The notes beneath the pieces were generated by a model. It was given only the letters and a program-made list of their open reading frames with translations, was not told the DNA's origin and did not search any database. Of a stretch of 6,185 nt of DNA, positions 1-5,585 are shown piece by piece; the first letter of the stretch is position 1, and each line of letters starts with the position of its first letter. Where the stretch lies: assembly GCA_002725095.1 (NCBI GenBank), contig PBQQ01000071.1, positions 2,982 through 9,166 on the forward strand, read 5' to 3'. Both the position numbers and the translations under genes were made by a program. This stretch comes from Gammaproteobacteria bacterium. Its GTDB lineage: Bacteria; Pseudomonadota; Gammaproteobacteria; Pseudomonadales; Azotimanducaceae.

Positions 1-824
1 CCGAGGTCAAAGTCGGTGCGGTTGGCGATGCCTTCCAGTTCTTCGACGCCATGGGGAAACCGATACATCAAATCAACCGTGGCTTTACTGTAGTGCGCCA
101 GTTCATCGCTGGGCACGTGATACAGTTCTATGGTGTCGCGTGGCACGCCTTGTTGTGCCCACCATTGCAGACGTGCTTCTACCCATTGCTCATGCCATGC
201 GTCGTCTTCGCCCGGTCGCACAAAGAATTCCAACTCCATTTGCTCGAACTCGCGCACGCGGAAGATAAAGTTGCGTGGCGTAATTTCGTTACGAAACGCC
301 TTGCCGATCTGTGCGATACCAAAGGGCAGTTTGGGCGACGTGGCGTCTACCACGTTTTTAAAGTTGGTAAAGATGGCTTGAGCTGTTTCTGGCCGTAGAT
401 AGGCGAAATTGCCGTTCTCATCTTGTACAGGGCCGACCTGAGTTTTGAACATGAGGTTAAATGGGCGCGGTTCGGTGAGATCCTCTGCGCCGCAGCCGGG
501 GCATTTACCGTCTTTGAGATGGTCTGCGCGCCAGCGACTTTTGCAACTGCGACAGTCCACCAACGGGTCGGTGAAGGTGTCCTCGTGGCCCGAGTGTTTC
601 AATGTTGTGGGGTTAGTGAGGATTGCCGCATCCAGACCCTCAACGTCGTCGCGCTCGTAAACCATGGCGCGCCACCACGCCGCTTTTAAATTATTCTTCA
701 ACTCCACACCCAAGGGCCCGTAGTCATAGACGCCCTGCAGACCGCCATAAATATCGCTGGATTGGAAAATAAATCCTCGGCGTTTAGCCAGTGCAACCAG
801 TTCGTCCATGGATTGTGCAGTCAC
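1..824 (-). CDS. glyQS: Glycyl-tRNA synthetase, single-chain dimeric (alpha2) type, N-terminal part
   Basis: This is a cytoplasmic class II aminoacyl-tRNA synthetase that charges tRNA-Gly with glycine using ATP. The gene runs off the left edge, so only 274 residues are visible; family members are usually about 450-500 residues. Seen: the N-terminal block RRGFIFQSSDIYGGLQGVYD (residues 15-34), then DYGPLGVELKNN, a C4 zinc-knuckle (C91, C94, C108, C111), RPETAQ (144-149), the class II motif 2 loop FRNEITPR (177-184) and GIANRTDFDL at the edge. These belong to the eukaryote/archaea-like single-chain enzyme, not to the separate GlyQ and GlyS chains. I chose the GTG at 822-824 because AAGGGA lies 8 nt upstream and an in-frame stop sits at 837-839. 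The in-frame ATG at 807-809 has no Shine-Dalgarno and would lose five residues. The gene is divergent from the SDR gene. Identity is near certain; the exact start is likely. Confidence 0.96.
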   Translation of the reverse strand, partial: MTAQSMDELVALAKRRGFIFQSSDIYGGLQGVYDYGPLGVELKNNLKAAWWRAMVYERDDVEGLDAAILTNPTTLKHSGHEDTFTDPLVDCRSCKSRWRADHLKDGKCPGCGAEDLTEPRPFNLMFKTQVGPVQDENGNFAYLRPETAQAIFTNFKNVVDATSPKLPFGIAQIGKAFRNEITPRNFIFRVREFEQMELEFFVRPGEDDAWHEQWVEARLQWWAQQGVPRDTIELYHVPSDELAHYSKATVDLMYRFPHGVEELEGIANRTDFDL

Positions 825-832
825 GGTAGTGT

Positions 833-838
833 TCCCTT
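833..838 (-). promoter_or_regulatory. Ribosome binding site deciding the GTG start of glyQS
   Basis: On the minus strand AAGGGA lies 8 nt before the GTG at 824. The downstream in-frame ATG at 809 has no purine-rich stretch at a workable distance, so this site supports a GTG start and a protein beginning (f)M-TAQSMDEL. Confidence 0.7.
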
Positions 839-847
839 AAGTCGGTA

Positions 848-876
848 GTGATGGCCGATCACTCGGTAGGTCCGAG
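848..876 (-). promoter_or_regulatory. Two abutting small stem-loops in the glyQS 5' leader
   Basis: Read on the minus strand, CTCGG/CCGAG (862-876, 5-nt loop ACCTA) is followed at once by GTGAT/ATCAC (848-862, 5-nt loop CGGCC); the two share the base at 862. They lie directly upstream of the ribosome binding site. Neither is followed by a T-run, so they do not look like a terminator. No T-box, glycine-riboswitch or other known leader motif is recognisable. A role in translation control or mRNA stability is inference only. Confidence 0.4.
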
Positions 877-883
877 CGGCGGC

Positions 884-889
884 ATGATA
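884..889 (-). promoter_or_regulatory. Possible -10 element for glyQS
   Basis: On the minus strand TATCAT matches five of six positions of the sigma-70 -10 consensus. It would place the transcript start near 877, exactly where the leader stem-loops begin. I could not find a good -35 hexamer 16-18 nt upstream, so this is only a candidate. Confidence 0.3.
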
Positions 890-997
890 CCCGAAAACGC
901 GAAAGAGGTTGTTGCGGTGACAGGCTTGGCTGGTAATTTTTGCGGCTTTTTGGTTTGCTTGGTCGGTAAGGTATCGAACCAATCGAGACATTTAATA

Positions 998-1004
998 AGG
1001 AGGG
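998..1004 (+). promoter_or_regulatory. Strong Shine-Dalgarno site of the SDR gene
   Basis: AAGGAGG followed by GGG lies just before the ATG at 1008. This is a near-perfect anti-16S match, though the 3-nt distance is short; effective pairing may use a shifted register. It suggests high translation of the SDR. Confidence 0.7.
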
Positions 1005-1007
1005 GGT

Positions 1008-1787
1008 ATGTCGAGCACTCTGTTTGATCTAACCGGCAAGGTGGCGTTAATCACCGGTTCGAGTAAGGGCATTGGTCGAGCGATCGCTGAGGAAATGGCG
1101 CGTCATGGTGCGCAGGTTGTAATCAGCAGTCGCAAGGCAGATATTTGCCAAGAAGTCGCGGACGCCATAAACCTCGAACTGGCCGATGAAGTCGGCGGCG
1201 CGACTGTCATTCCGGCACATATCGGACGCAAAGAAGATCTTCAAGATCTGGTGGACAAGACGCGCGAGGCGCTCGGCAAAATCGACATATTGGTGTGCAA
1301 TGCGGCGGTGAATCCTTATTACGGGCCTATGCGCGACCTGCCAGATGAGGCGTTTGACAAAATCCTTGGCGTTAACATTAAGTCGAATCACTGGTTGGCG
1401 AACATGGTGTTGCCGGAAATGGTCGAACGCAAAGACGGTTCGATTATCATTGTTTCCAGTGTTGGCGGTTTGAAGGGCAGCCCGGTGTTGGGTGCATACT
1501 GCATTTCTAAGGCAGCGGATGTGCAAATGGTGCGCAACTTGGCCGTGGAGTATGGGCGCCATAATATCCGTGTGAACAGCATATCCCCGGGGCTAGTGCG
1601 CACGGACTTTGCTCGCGCGCTGTGGGAAAATCCGGATATTCTGAAGGCGCGGACTGAAGGTGACCCGCTGCAGCGTATTGGTGAACCGCGCGAGATCGCG
1701 GGTGCCGCGGTCTATCTGGCGTCTGCAGCGGGATCTTTTACCACGGGACAGAACATCGTCGTAGATGGCGGCTCAACGATTACCTAG
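1008..1787 (+). CDS. Short-chain dehydrogenase/reductase (classical SDR)
   Basis: A cytosolic NAD(P)(H)-dependent oxidoreductase of 259 residues, the usual length for a classical SDR. It has a Rossmann fold with the cofactor loop TGSSKGIG (16-23), a CNAA variant of the NNAG motif (97-100), catalytic Asn123, Ser151, and Tyr164-x-x-x-Lys168 (YCISK). PG at 194-195 and the C-terminal VDGG (252-255) also fit. SR at 41-42, just after the second strand, suggests NADP(H) preference (inference). Overall it resembles DHRS4-like and FabG-like SDRs, which reduce or oxidise a wide range of alcohols and ketones; substrate cannot be assigned. The start is well supported by a strong AAGGAGG at 998-1004, just before the ATG. 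It is probably co-transcribed with the DUF1499 gene 33 bp downstream and is divergent from glyQS. Confidence 0.93.
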   Translation: MSSTLFDLTGKVALITGSSKGIGRAIAEEMARHGAQVVISSRKADICQEVADAINLELADEVGGATVIPAHIGRKEDLQDLVDKTREALGKIDILVCNAAVNPYYGPMRDLPDEAFDKILGVNIKSNHWLANMVLPEMVERKDGSIIIVSSVGGLKGSPVLGAYCISKAADVQMVRNLAVEYGRHNIRVNSISPGLVRTDFARALWENPDILKARTEGDPLQRIGEPREIAGAAVYLASAAGSFTTGQNIVVDGGSTIT

Positions 1788-1820
1788 CCGCGTTAGGCAA
1801 ATTTTAAACTAGGAAAATAA

Positions 1821-2567
1821 ATGAACGATCAAGCAGCAGCGAAACGTTGGTGGGCTCAGGCTATTCTAATAGGGGGTGTCATTGCGGCAGTTTGCCTGCC
1901 TCTGGGTGCCTTGGGTACTAAGCTCGGGTTATGGCCGTTTACCGGCGGGTTTATGTTGTTGGCAGCGGGCGCTGTGTTGGCGACGCTCGCGAGCTTTCTG
2001 GGCGTGATTGCGTACATTGTAAGTTTGCGTAAGAAGTTGATGGCGGAGCGCCCAACTCTTTTAATCGGTATTTTCTTAGGTGTGGTGGTGTTGGCGATAC
2101 TCGGCACGCAGTACTCTGCGGCCAGTTCGGTGCCGCCGATACACAACATCTCGACGGATACTCTAAATCCGCCACAGTTCGACAAAATCGTGGCCATTCG
2201 GTCAGCGGCTCAAGCCAACCCATTGGCCTATGACGCGGAGGCTTTAGCACCCCAGCAAACCGCGGCGTATCCTTGGGTAAAACCATTAACGCTTATGGCG
2301 CCTGTCGACGAAGTGGTGGATCGGGCAGAAGCGGTCCTGCGTGGCATGGGCATGGAGATCGTGTCGGTGAATAAAACCACGGGCCTTGTGGAGGCGACTG
2401 CGGCCACGTTCTGGTTCGGTTTTAAGGATGATGTGGCGGTGCGTGTGCAAGCCGCGGCCGATGGCGGCACGCGGGTAGACGTGCGTAGCATATCAAGAGT
2501 GGGTCAATCGGACTTAGGCGCGAATGCTGCGCGTATTGGGGACATCCTAAACGGGATCGGTGGCTAA
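1821..2567 (+). CDS. Membrane protein with three TM helices and a DUF1499 domain
   Basis: A 248-residue protein with no established biochemical role. The N-terminal half has three hydrophobic segments at about residues 14-34, 42-68 and 79-97. They are separated by short loops including the basic stretch SLRKKLMAERP (68-78). The C-terminal half (about 105-246) is a soluble DUF1499 domain. Its marks are PPIHNISTD (105-113), NPPQF (116-120), NP.AY (133-137), TFWFGFKDDVAVRV (196-209) and the conserved tail GTRVDVRSISRVGQSDLGAN (216-235). This is the well-known TM plus DUF1499 architecture. The ATG is preceded by AGGA with 6-nt spacing. It follows the SDR by 33 bp on the same strand and precedes a hairpin terminator, so the two are likely one transcript. 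A functional link to the SDR is not shown by the sequence. Confidence 0.88.
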   Translation: MNDQAAAKRWWAQAILIGGVIAAVCLPLGALGTKLGLWPFTGGFMLLAAGAVLATLASFLGVIAYIVSLRKKLMAERPTLLIGIFLGVVVLAILGTQYSAASSVPPIHNISTDTLNPPQFDKIVAIRSAAQANPLAYDAEALAPQQTAAYPWVKPLTLMAPVDEVVDRAEAVLRGMGMEIVSVNKTTGLVEATAATFWFGFKDDVAVRVQAAADGGTRVDVRSISRVGQSDLGANAARIGDILNGIGG

Positions 2568-2611
2568 GCTATCAATTACGCCCGTTAAAATTTTAGAAGG
2601 ATTGGGCGTTT

Positions 2612-2634
2612 AAAACGCATTGGCTGCGTTTTTT
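2612..2634 (+). terminator. Intrinsic terminator after the SDR-DUF1499 unit
   Basis: An 8-bp stem AAAACGCA/TGCGTTTT (2612-2619 and 2625-2632) with loop TTGGC runs into six consecutive T (2629-2634), 45 bp past the DUF1499 stop. The A-rich left arm also gives a short T-run on the minus strand, so the hairpin may serve the converging phosphodiesterase gene as well. Confidence 0.7.
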
Positions 2635-2638
2635 AGGC

Positions 2639-2661
2639 GGACTCACAGATAGGTTGAGTCC
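2639..2661. repeat. Inverted repeat between convergent genes
   Basis: GGACTCA (2639-2645) and TGAGTCC (2655-2661) form a 7-bp stem with a 9-nt loop between the two convergent stop codons. There is no T-run on either side, so it is not itself an intrinsic terminator. It may protect the 3' end of one of the transcripts (inference). Confidence 0.4.
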
Positions 2662-2681
2662 TAAACGGACCTTTGGTGCCG

Positions 2682-3164
2682 CTAAAAGCGCAGCAATTCG
2701 GTTGAAAGGTCTGCCGTATCCAGTACACCAATGGCGTTCGCACCTTTCATCATGCCGGCACATTCTCCTGGGTTGAAAATCAGTTGGCCGTTGGTGTGTT
2801 CGCAACGGTAGCGATGGGTGTGGCCATGCAGTGCAATGGCTTGCGTGTTCAAGTGGCCTTCGAACTCCAGAGGGTCGTGTACCACGATAATGTCGCGGTT
2901 ATCCCAACAGACTTGTAATGGCGGCTCGTAGAATTCAAAACCGCAACGTTCTATGGCCGCTTCGAGGCCGGCGCGCTCTTGGTCATTGTTGCCGAACACG
3001 CCAACCATGGGCGCATCGAGTTGGCTCATTGCGTCTATGGTTTTGGCTTGGGTGATGTCGCCGGTGTGAATTACCCGATCGACGCCGGCGGCATTGAACA
3101 GTTCAACGATGCGCCGAACGTTTTTTAGATTGTTATGAGTGTCGCTGACAACGCCTATGCGCAT
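2682..3164 (-). CDS. YfcE/MJ0936-type metallophosphodiesterase
   Basis: A 160-residue calcineurin-like phosphoesterase that hydrolyses phosphodiester bonds with two bound metals, usually Mn; the natural substrate of this family is generally unknown. All metal ligands are visible in order: D8 and H10 (SDTH), D36 (HTGD), N59 (FGNND, 57-61), H96 (VVHD), and H115 and H117 (HGHTH). The length matches the short stand-alone family. NPGE (131-134) stands where many relatives have NPGS; otherwise it is typical. The start ATG has AAGGG 6 nt upstream. It lies downstream of the thiolase on the same strand, but a strong terminator separates them, so it is probably expressed separately or by read-through. 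It converges with the DUF1499 gene. It is close to E. coli YfcE in type, but I do not assign that symbol. Confidence 0.93.
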   Translation of the reverse strand: MRIGVVSDTHNNLKNVRRIVELFNAAGVDRVIHTGDITQAKTIDAMSQLDAPMVGVFGNNDQERAGLEAAIERCGFEFYEPPLQVCWDNRDIIVVHDPLEFEGHLNTQAIALHGHTHRYRCEHTNGQLIFNPGECAGMMKGANAIGVLDTADLSTELLRF

Positions 3165-3192
3165 AGCAAACCCTTTTTAAGGATTGAGTGAC

Positions 3193-3224
3193 AGAAATAA
3201 AAACGCCGGCCTAGGCCGGCGTTT
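3193..3224 (-). terminator. Strong intrinsic terminator of the DUF35-thiolase operon
   Basis: Positions 3201-3224 are a perfect 24-bp palindrome: AAACGCCGGC (3201-3210), central CTAG, then GCCGGCGTTT as the mirror arm. Read on the minus strand, the GC-rich stem runs into TTTTTATTT. It lies 18 bp past the thiolase stop. It isolates the operon from the phosphodiesterase gene downstream. Confidence 0.88.
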
Positions 3225-3242
3225 CCACAACAGGCTAAAAAT

Positions 3243-4388
3243 TTAGCCGGCTTTTTCCAATACATGAATTGCGCAAGCGCTGCCCAGTCCTATGACATGG
3301 GTCAACCCGATTTTTGCGCCTTCAACCTGACGACCGCCGGCTTCGCCGCGCAAATGGGTGCTCACTTCGTAGATATTGGCGATGCCGGTAGCGCCAAGGG
3401 GGTGGCCCTTAGACAGCAACCCGCCAGATACGTTTACCGGGATACGGCCACCCAAGGCCACTTCGCCATCATCGATCAATCGACCTGCCTCGCCGTCTTT
3501 GCAGATCCCAAGATTTTCGTAGTGCAAAATCTCAGCTGTGGCAAAACAGTCGTGTAGTTCGATCAGATTGATGTCGTCTGGACCAACTCCTGCCATTTCA
3601 TAGGCCTCGGCCGCCGCTTTACGTGTACAAGAGTTCACGTCAGGCATGACCAAATCGCGTTCTTGCCAAGGGTCGGACGCCAATACCGACGCACGCACCT
3701 TAATCGCGCGGTTCATCAGCCCAAGTTCTTTGGCTTTCTTCTCGGAACAGATGACCGCTGCCGCGGAACCGTCGACGTTTACCGAACACATGAGCTTGGT
3801 GTTGGGGTAGGAGATCATCTCTGCGTTCATGACCTCGTCCAATGGTGTTTCGATCTGGTACATCGCTTTTGGGTTCAGAGTTGAATGGTGATGGTTTTTG
3901 ACCGATACCTTGGCGAACTGCTCAAAGGTCGTTCCGTACTTGCGCGCGTGCTCCATGCCGGCTTCGGCGAATACTGCGGGCATGGTGCCTGAACCGAGCA
4001 AGCCCTCTTTCGGGATACCGACTTTGGCGCCAGCGCCGCCGAGTAGGCCTTTACCCATCTGCTCTACGCCGACCGCCAATACGCAGTCGTAAAGTCCTGC
4101 TTTAACAGAGGCCCAAGCCTCGCGAAACGCGGTAGCGCCGGTAGCGCATGCATTGGCTACGTTAACTACTGGAATGCCCGTCTGGCCGATCTCTTGCAGC
4201 ATGCGCTGTCCAACCATACCCGAGGCTTGGCCGAGGTTGCCGCAGTACAGAGCCTGCATGTCCTGAATCGTCAGGCCACAGTCGTCCAGCGCCATAAGTG
4301 CTGCTTGAGCTCCAATTTGTGGAACGGTTTTGTCCGGAAAACGTCCGAACTTGATCATGTCGACACCAACAATATATGCGTCAGTCAT
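3243..4388 (-). CDS. SCP2/SCPx-like thiolase (acetyl-CoA acetyltransferase / lipid-transfer family)
   Basis: A 381-residue thiolase-fold enzyme, likely cytosolic. It probably carries out CoA-dependent cleavage of a 3-ketoacyl-CoA or the reverse condensation. Seen: the nucleophile region NACATG with Cys81, HDCF (279-282), and GHPLGATG (328-335) with His329. The C-terminal Cys of classical FadA/PhaA thiolases is absent: the matching segment reads HVIGLG (364-369). As in SCP2-type thiolases, Cys281 of HDCF probably takes that part (family knowledge plus inference). There is no fused SCP2 domain. The start is supported by AGGGAG about 8 nt upstream. It is the second gene of an operon with the DUF35 protein, 36 bp apart, and ends at a strong terminator. 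By precedent the two proteins form one complex. Substrate (fatty acyl, sterol side chain, aromatic-derived acyl-CoA) is unknown. Cys81 argues against a DUF35-associated retro-aldolase that has lost its nucleophile. Confidence 0.92.
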   Translation of the reverse strand: MTDAYIVGVDMIKFGRFPDKTVPQIGAQAALMALDDCGLTIQDMQALYCGNLGQASGMVGQRMLQEIGQTGIPVVNVANACATGATAFREAWASVKAGLYDCVLAVGVEQMGKGLLGGAGAKVGIPKEGLLGSGTMPAVFAEAGMEHARKYGTTFEQFAKVSVKNHHHSTLNPKAMYQIETPLDEVMNAEMISYPNTKLMCSVNVDGSAAAVICSEKKAKELGLMNRAIKVRASVLASDPWQERDLVMPDVNSCTRKAAAEAYEMAGVGPDDINLIELHDCFATAEILHYENLGICKDGEAGRLIDDGEVALGGRIPVNVSGGLLSKGHPLGATGIANIYEVSTHLRGEAGGRQVEGAKIGLTHVIGLGSACAIHVLEKAG

Positions 4389-4424
4389 AGTAATTCTCCC
4401 TAAGTATTGAGTCGCGCTACTGGG

Positions 4425-4847
4425 CTAGGCCGTGGCAGCGGGTTGAAAAAAGTAAGATAAGTAAGCGTTGCCGTCGGCGTCTTTGCGTCCTAAAGCATCA
4501 GCATAGACCACCTCAACAGGCATATCGAAGCTGATGCTGTCTGGATCTGGGTCCACGTTAATCAGGTTACCCTTGATCGCTGTGCCGTCATCGAGGTCGA
4601 CAATGGCGCTGACATATGGCACCTCGATGCCAGGAAAGGATCTATAAACAATAGAGTATGAATACAGTTTGCCGGTATTGGGCAGTGTAACGGCGGACAT
4701 CTGGTCGCGTGCTCCGCACTTAGAACAGACGCTGCGCTCGCCAAGAAAGGTTGCGCTGCAGTCGCCGCATTTATAGCCTTCCAGATAGGGTTCGCCGTCG
4801 TTTGGAATTTTTAAATATTCCACCGCCGCTAAAGGTTTGTCGCTCAT
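4425..4847 (-). CDS. DUF35 zinc-ribbon / OB-fold protein, partner of the thiolase
   Basis: A 140-residue protein of the DUF35 (ChsH2-C/acyl-CoA-associated OB-fold) family. The N-terminal zinc-ribbon has C27, C30, C41 and C44 (CGDC, CSKC). The OB-fold runs from about residue 52 to 135, including GKLYSYSIVYRSF (59-71) and PYVSAIVDLDDG (77-88). DUF35 proteins bind thiolase-like enzymes and help hold or pass acyl-CoA; examples are the archaeal acetoacetyl-CoA thiolase/HMG-CoA synthase complex and steroid side-chain aldolases. I chose the ATG at 4845-4847 because GGGAGGG lies 4 nt upstream. The reading frame is open to an ATG at 4910, but that 21-residue extension has no family resemblance and no good ribosome site. 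It is the first gene of the two-gene operon with the thiolase. Confidence 0.9.
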   Translation of the reverse strand: MSDKPLAAVEYLKIPNDGEPYLEGYKCGDCSATFLGERSVCSKCGARDQMSAVTLPNTGKLYSYSIVYRSFPGIEVPYVSAIVDLDDGTAIKGNLINVDPDPDSISFDMPVEVVYADALGRKDADGNAYLSYFFQPAATA

Positions 4848-4851
4848 GGTT

Positions 4852-4858
4852 CCCTCCC
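4852..4858 (-). promoter_or_regulatory. Ribosome binding site deciding the DUF35 start
   Basis: GGGAGGG on the minus strand sits 4 nt before the ATG at 4847. It favours this start over the upstream in-frame ATG at 4910. Confidence 0.65.
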
Positions 4859-4943
4859 AACCTAATAGTCTCTGAATAAAACCCGGATGTGGGCCTTGTA
4901 AAGTTCTCAATACTACTACGCGTTTTAAGGGGTAGGTAGGGCG

Positions 4944-4957
4944 CTAAGACCTAAGAC
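4944..4957. repeat. Tandem 7-bp direct repeat CTAAGAC x2
   Basis: CTAAGAC occurs twice without a gap, flanked by GCG on both sides, about 100 bp upstream of the DUF35 start. It could be a binding site or chance; nothing further can be shown from one sequence. Confidence 0.4.
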
Positions 4958-5170
4958 GCGCTTGCTTTTTTCTGAAAAACCGGTCTCTTGCTTCAAGCCA
5001 ACGCCGTTGAATCGGACAAACGCCATGATCGCCATCGTGTATTAACGCTCTATAGCGCGTTGGAGTTTTATCTTCGGGATGGATTGATATGTGACCGCCA
5101 GCAGCTTGCCATCCGTGGTTCTTATGGAATAGTCTAACGGTTGTAGTGTGCTAGTTTAATGAGGTGAAAG

Positions 5171-5569
5171 GTGTGTTCACTGAAAGTCAAAGACTATATG
5201 GCGACAAAGCTGGTGACCGTTACACCCGATTTGAACGTCGTTGAGGCGATGAAACGGATTCTGGCCCGCGGCATCACAGCGGCACCGGTGGTAGATGAGG
5301 CGGGTCAATTGGTGGGTATTTTGTCGGAAGTCGATCTGATGCGGGTGGTGATTCAAGACCGTTATTACAATGAGCCTTTGGGTATTGTTGGCGACTACAT
5401 GAAGACGCGCGTAGATACGGTGGATCCGAACCTAGATATCTTTACCCTCGCCGAACGCTTTATTCATGAACACCGACGTCGCTATCCGGTAGTTTGCGAG
5501 GGCAAGTTAGTTGGGCAAGTGTCGCGTCGTGATGTTTTGCATGCTGCGGTAGATTACCGCGACCGATAG
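5171..5569 (+). CDS. Stand-alone CBS-pair (Bateman module) protein
   Basis: A 132-residue protein made of two CBS domains and nothing else: CBS1 about residues 8-62 and CBS2 about 74-128. Typical marks are KDYM (7-10), GITAAPVVDEAG (34-45), GILSEVDLM (49-57), YMKTRVDTV (76-84), RRYPVV (103-108) and GQVSRRDVL (115-123). CBS pairs usually bind adenosyl ligands (AMP, ATP, SAM, NADH) and regulate a partner; here no partner is fused or adjacent. It resembles stand-alone CBS proteins of Pseudomonas and Marinobacter (from memory, not searched). The start is a GTG with GAGG 6 nt upstream; the ATG at 5159 runs into a stop after two codons. It is convergent with gatB, 16 bp between stops, and I see no terminator between them. 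Confidence 0.9.
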   Translation: MCSLKVKDYMATKLVTVTPDLNVVEAMKRILARGITAAPVVDEAGQLVGILSEVDLMRVVIQDRYYNEPLGIVGDYMKTRVDTVDPNLDIFTLAERFIHEHRRRYPVVCEGKLVGQVSRRDVLHAAVDYRDR

Positions 5570-5585
5570 CAGGCAGCGGTGCCGA

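Larger units (their letters stand above)
4848..5170. other. Divergent intergenic region, DUF35-thiolase operon / CBS gene
   Basis: This 323-bp stretch holds no convincing gene; the only open frames are a few codons long or extend the DUF35 frame upstream. It must carry the promoters of both flanking units, but I could not find a good -35/-10 pair on either strand. Visible structure: a tandem 7-bp repeat at 4944-4957, a GGTA tandem next to it (4931-4940), and a small inverted repeat AACGC/GCGTT at 5044-5061. Confidence 0.6.

Noticed and set aside
51..689. Plus-strand open frames at 51-398, 130-381, 423-689 and 445-660
   Set aside because: They lie antisense to the glycyl-tRNA synthetase, whose motifs are unambiguous on the minus strand; their translations resemble no family.
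848..876. Leader hairpins as a glycine riboswitch or T-box
   Set aside because: The region is far too short and lacks the conserved cores of either RNA.
1047..1603. Minus-strand open frames inside the SDR gene
   Set aside because: They are antisense to a complete SDR with all catalytic residues; no own ribosome site or family signal.
1856..2491. Minus-strand open frames inside the DUF1499 gene
   Set aside because: They are antisense to the membrane/DUF1499 gene and of low-complexity, Pro/Thr/Ser-rich composition typical of shadow frames.
2593..2805. Minus-strand 70-residue open frame across the convergent gap
   Set aside because: It runs through the terminator and into the phosphodiesterase in another frame; no recognisable protein.
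3233..3248. GGCTAAA/TTTAGCC inverted repeat followed by T's on the plus strand
   Set aside because: It overlaps the thiolase stop codon, has a 2-nt loop, and no plus-strand gene ends here; probably chance.
3264..4403. Plus-strand open frames opposite the thiolase
   Set aside because: They are shadows of the thiolase coding strand; the thiolase has catalytic motifs, a ribosome site and a terminator.
4848..4910. 21-residue N-terminal extension of the DUF35 protein from an ATG at 4910
   Set aside because: The ATG at 4847 has GGGAGGG just upstream, and the extension does not look like the family's N-terminus.
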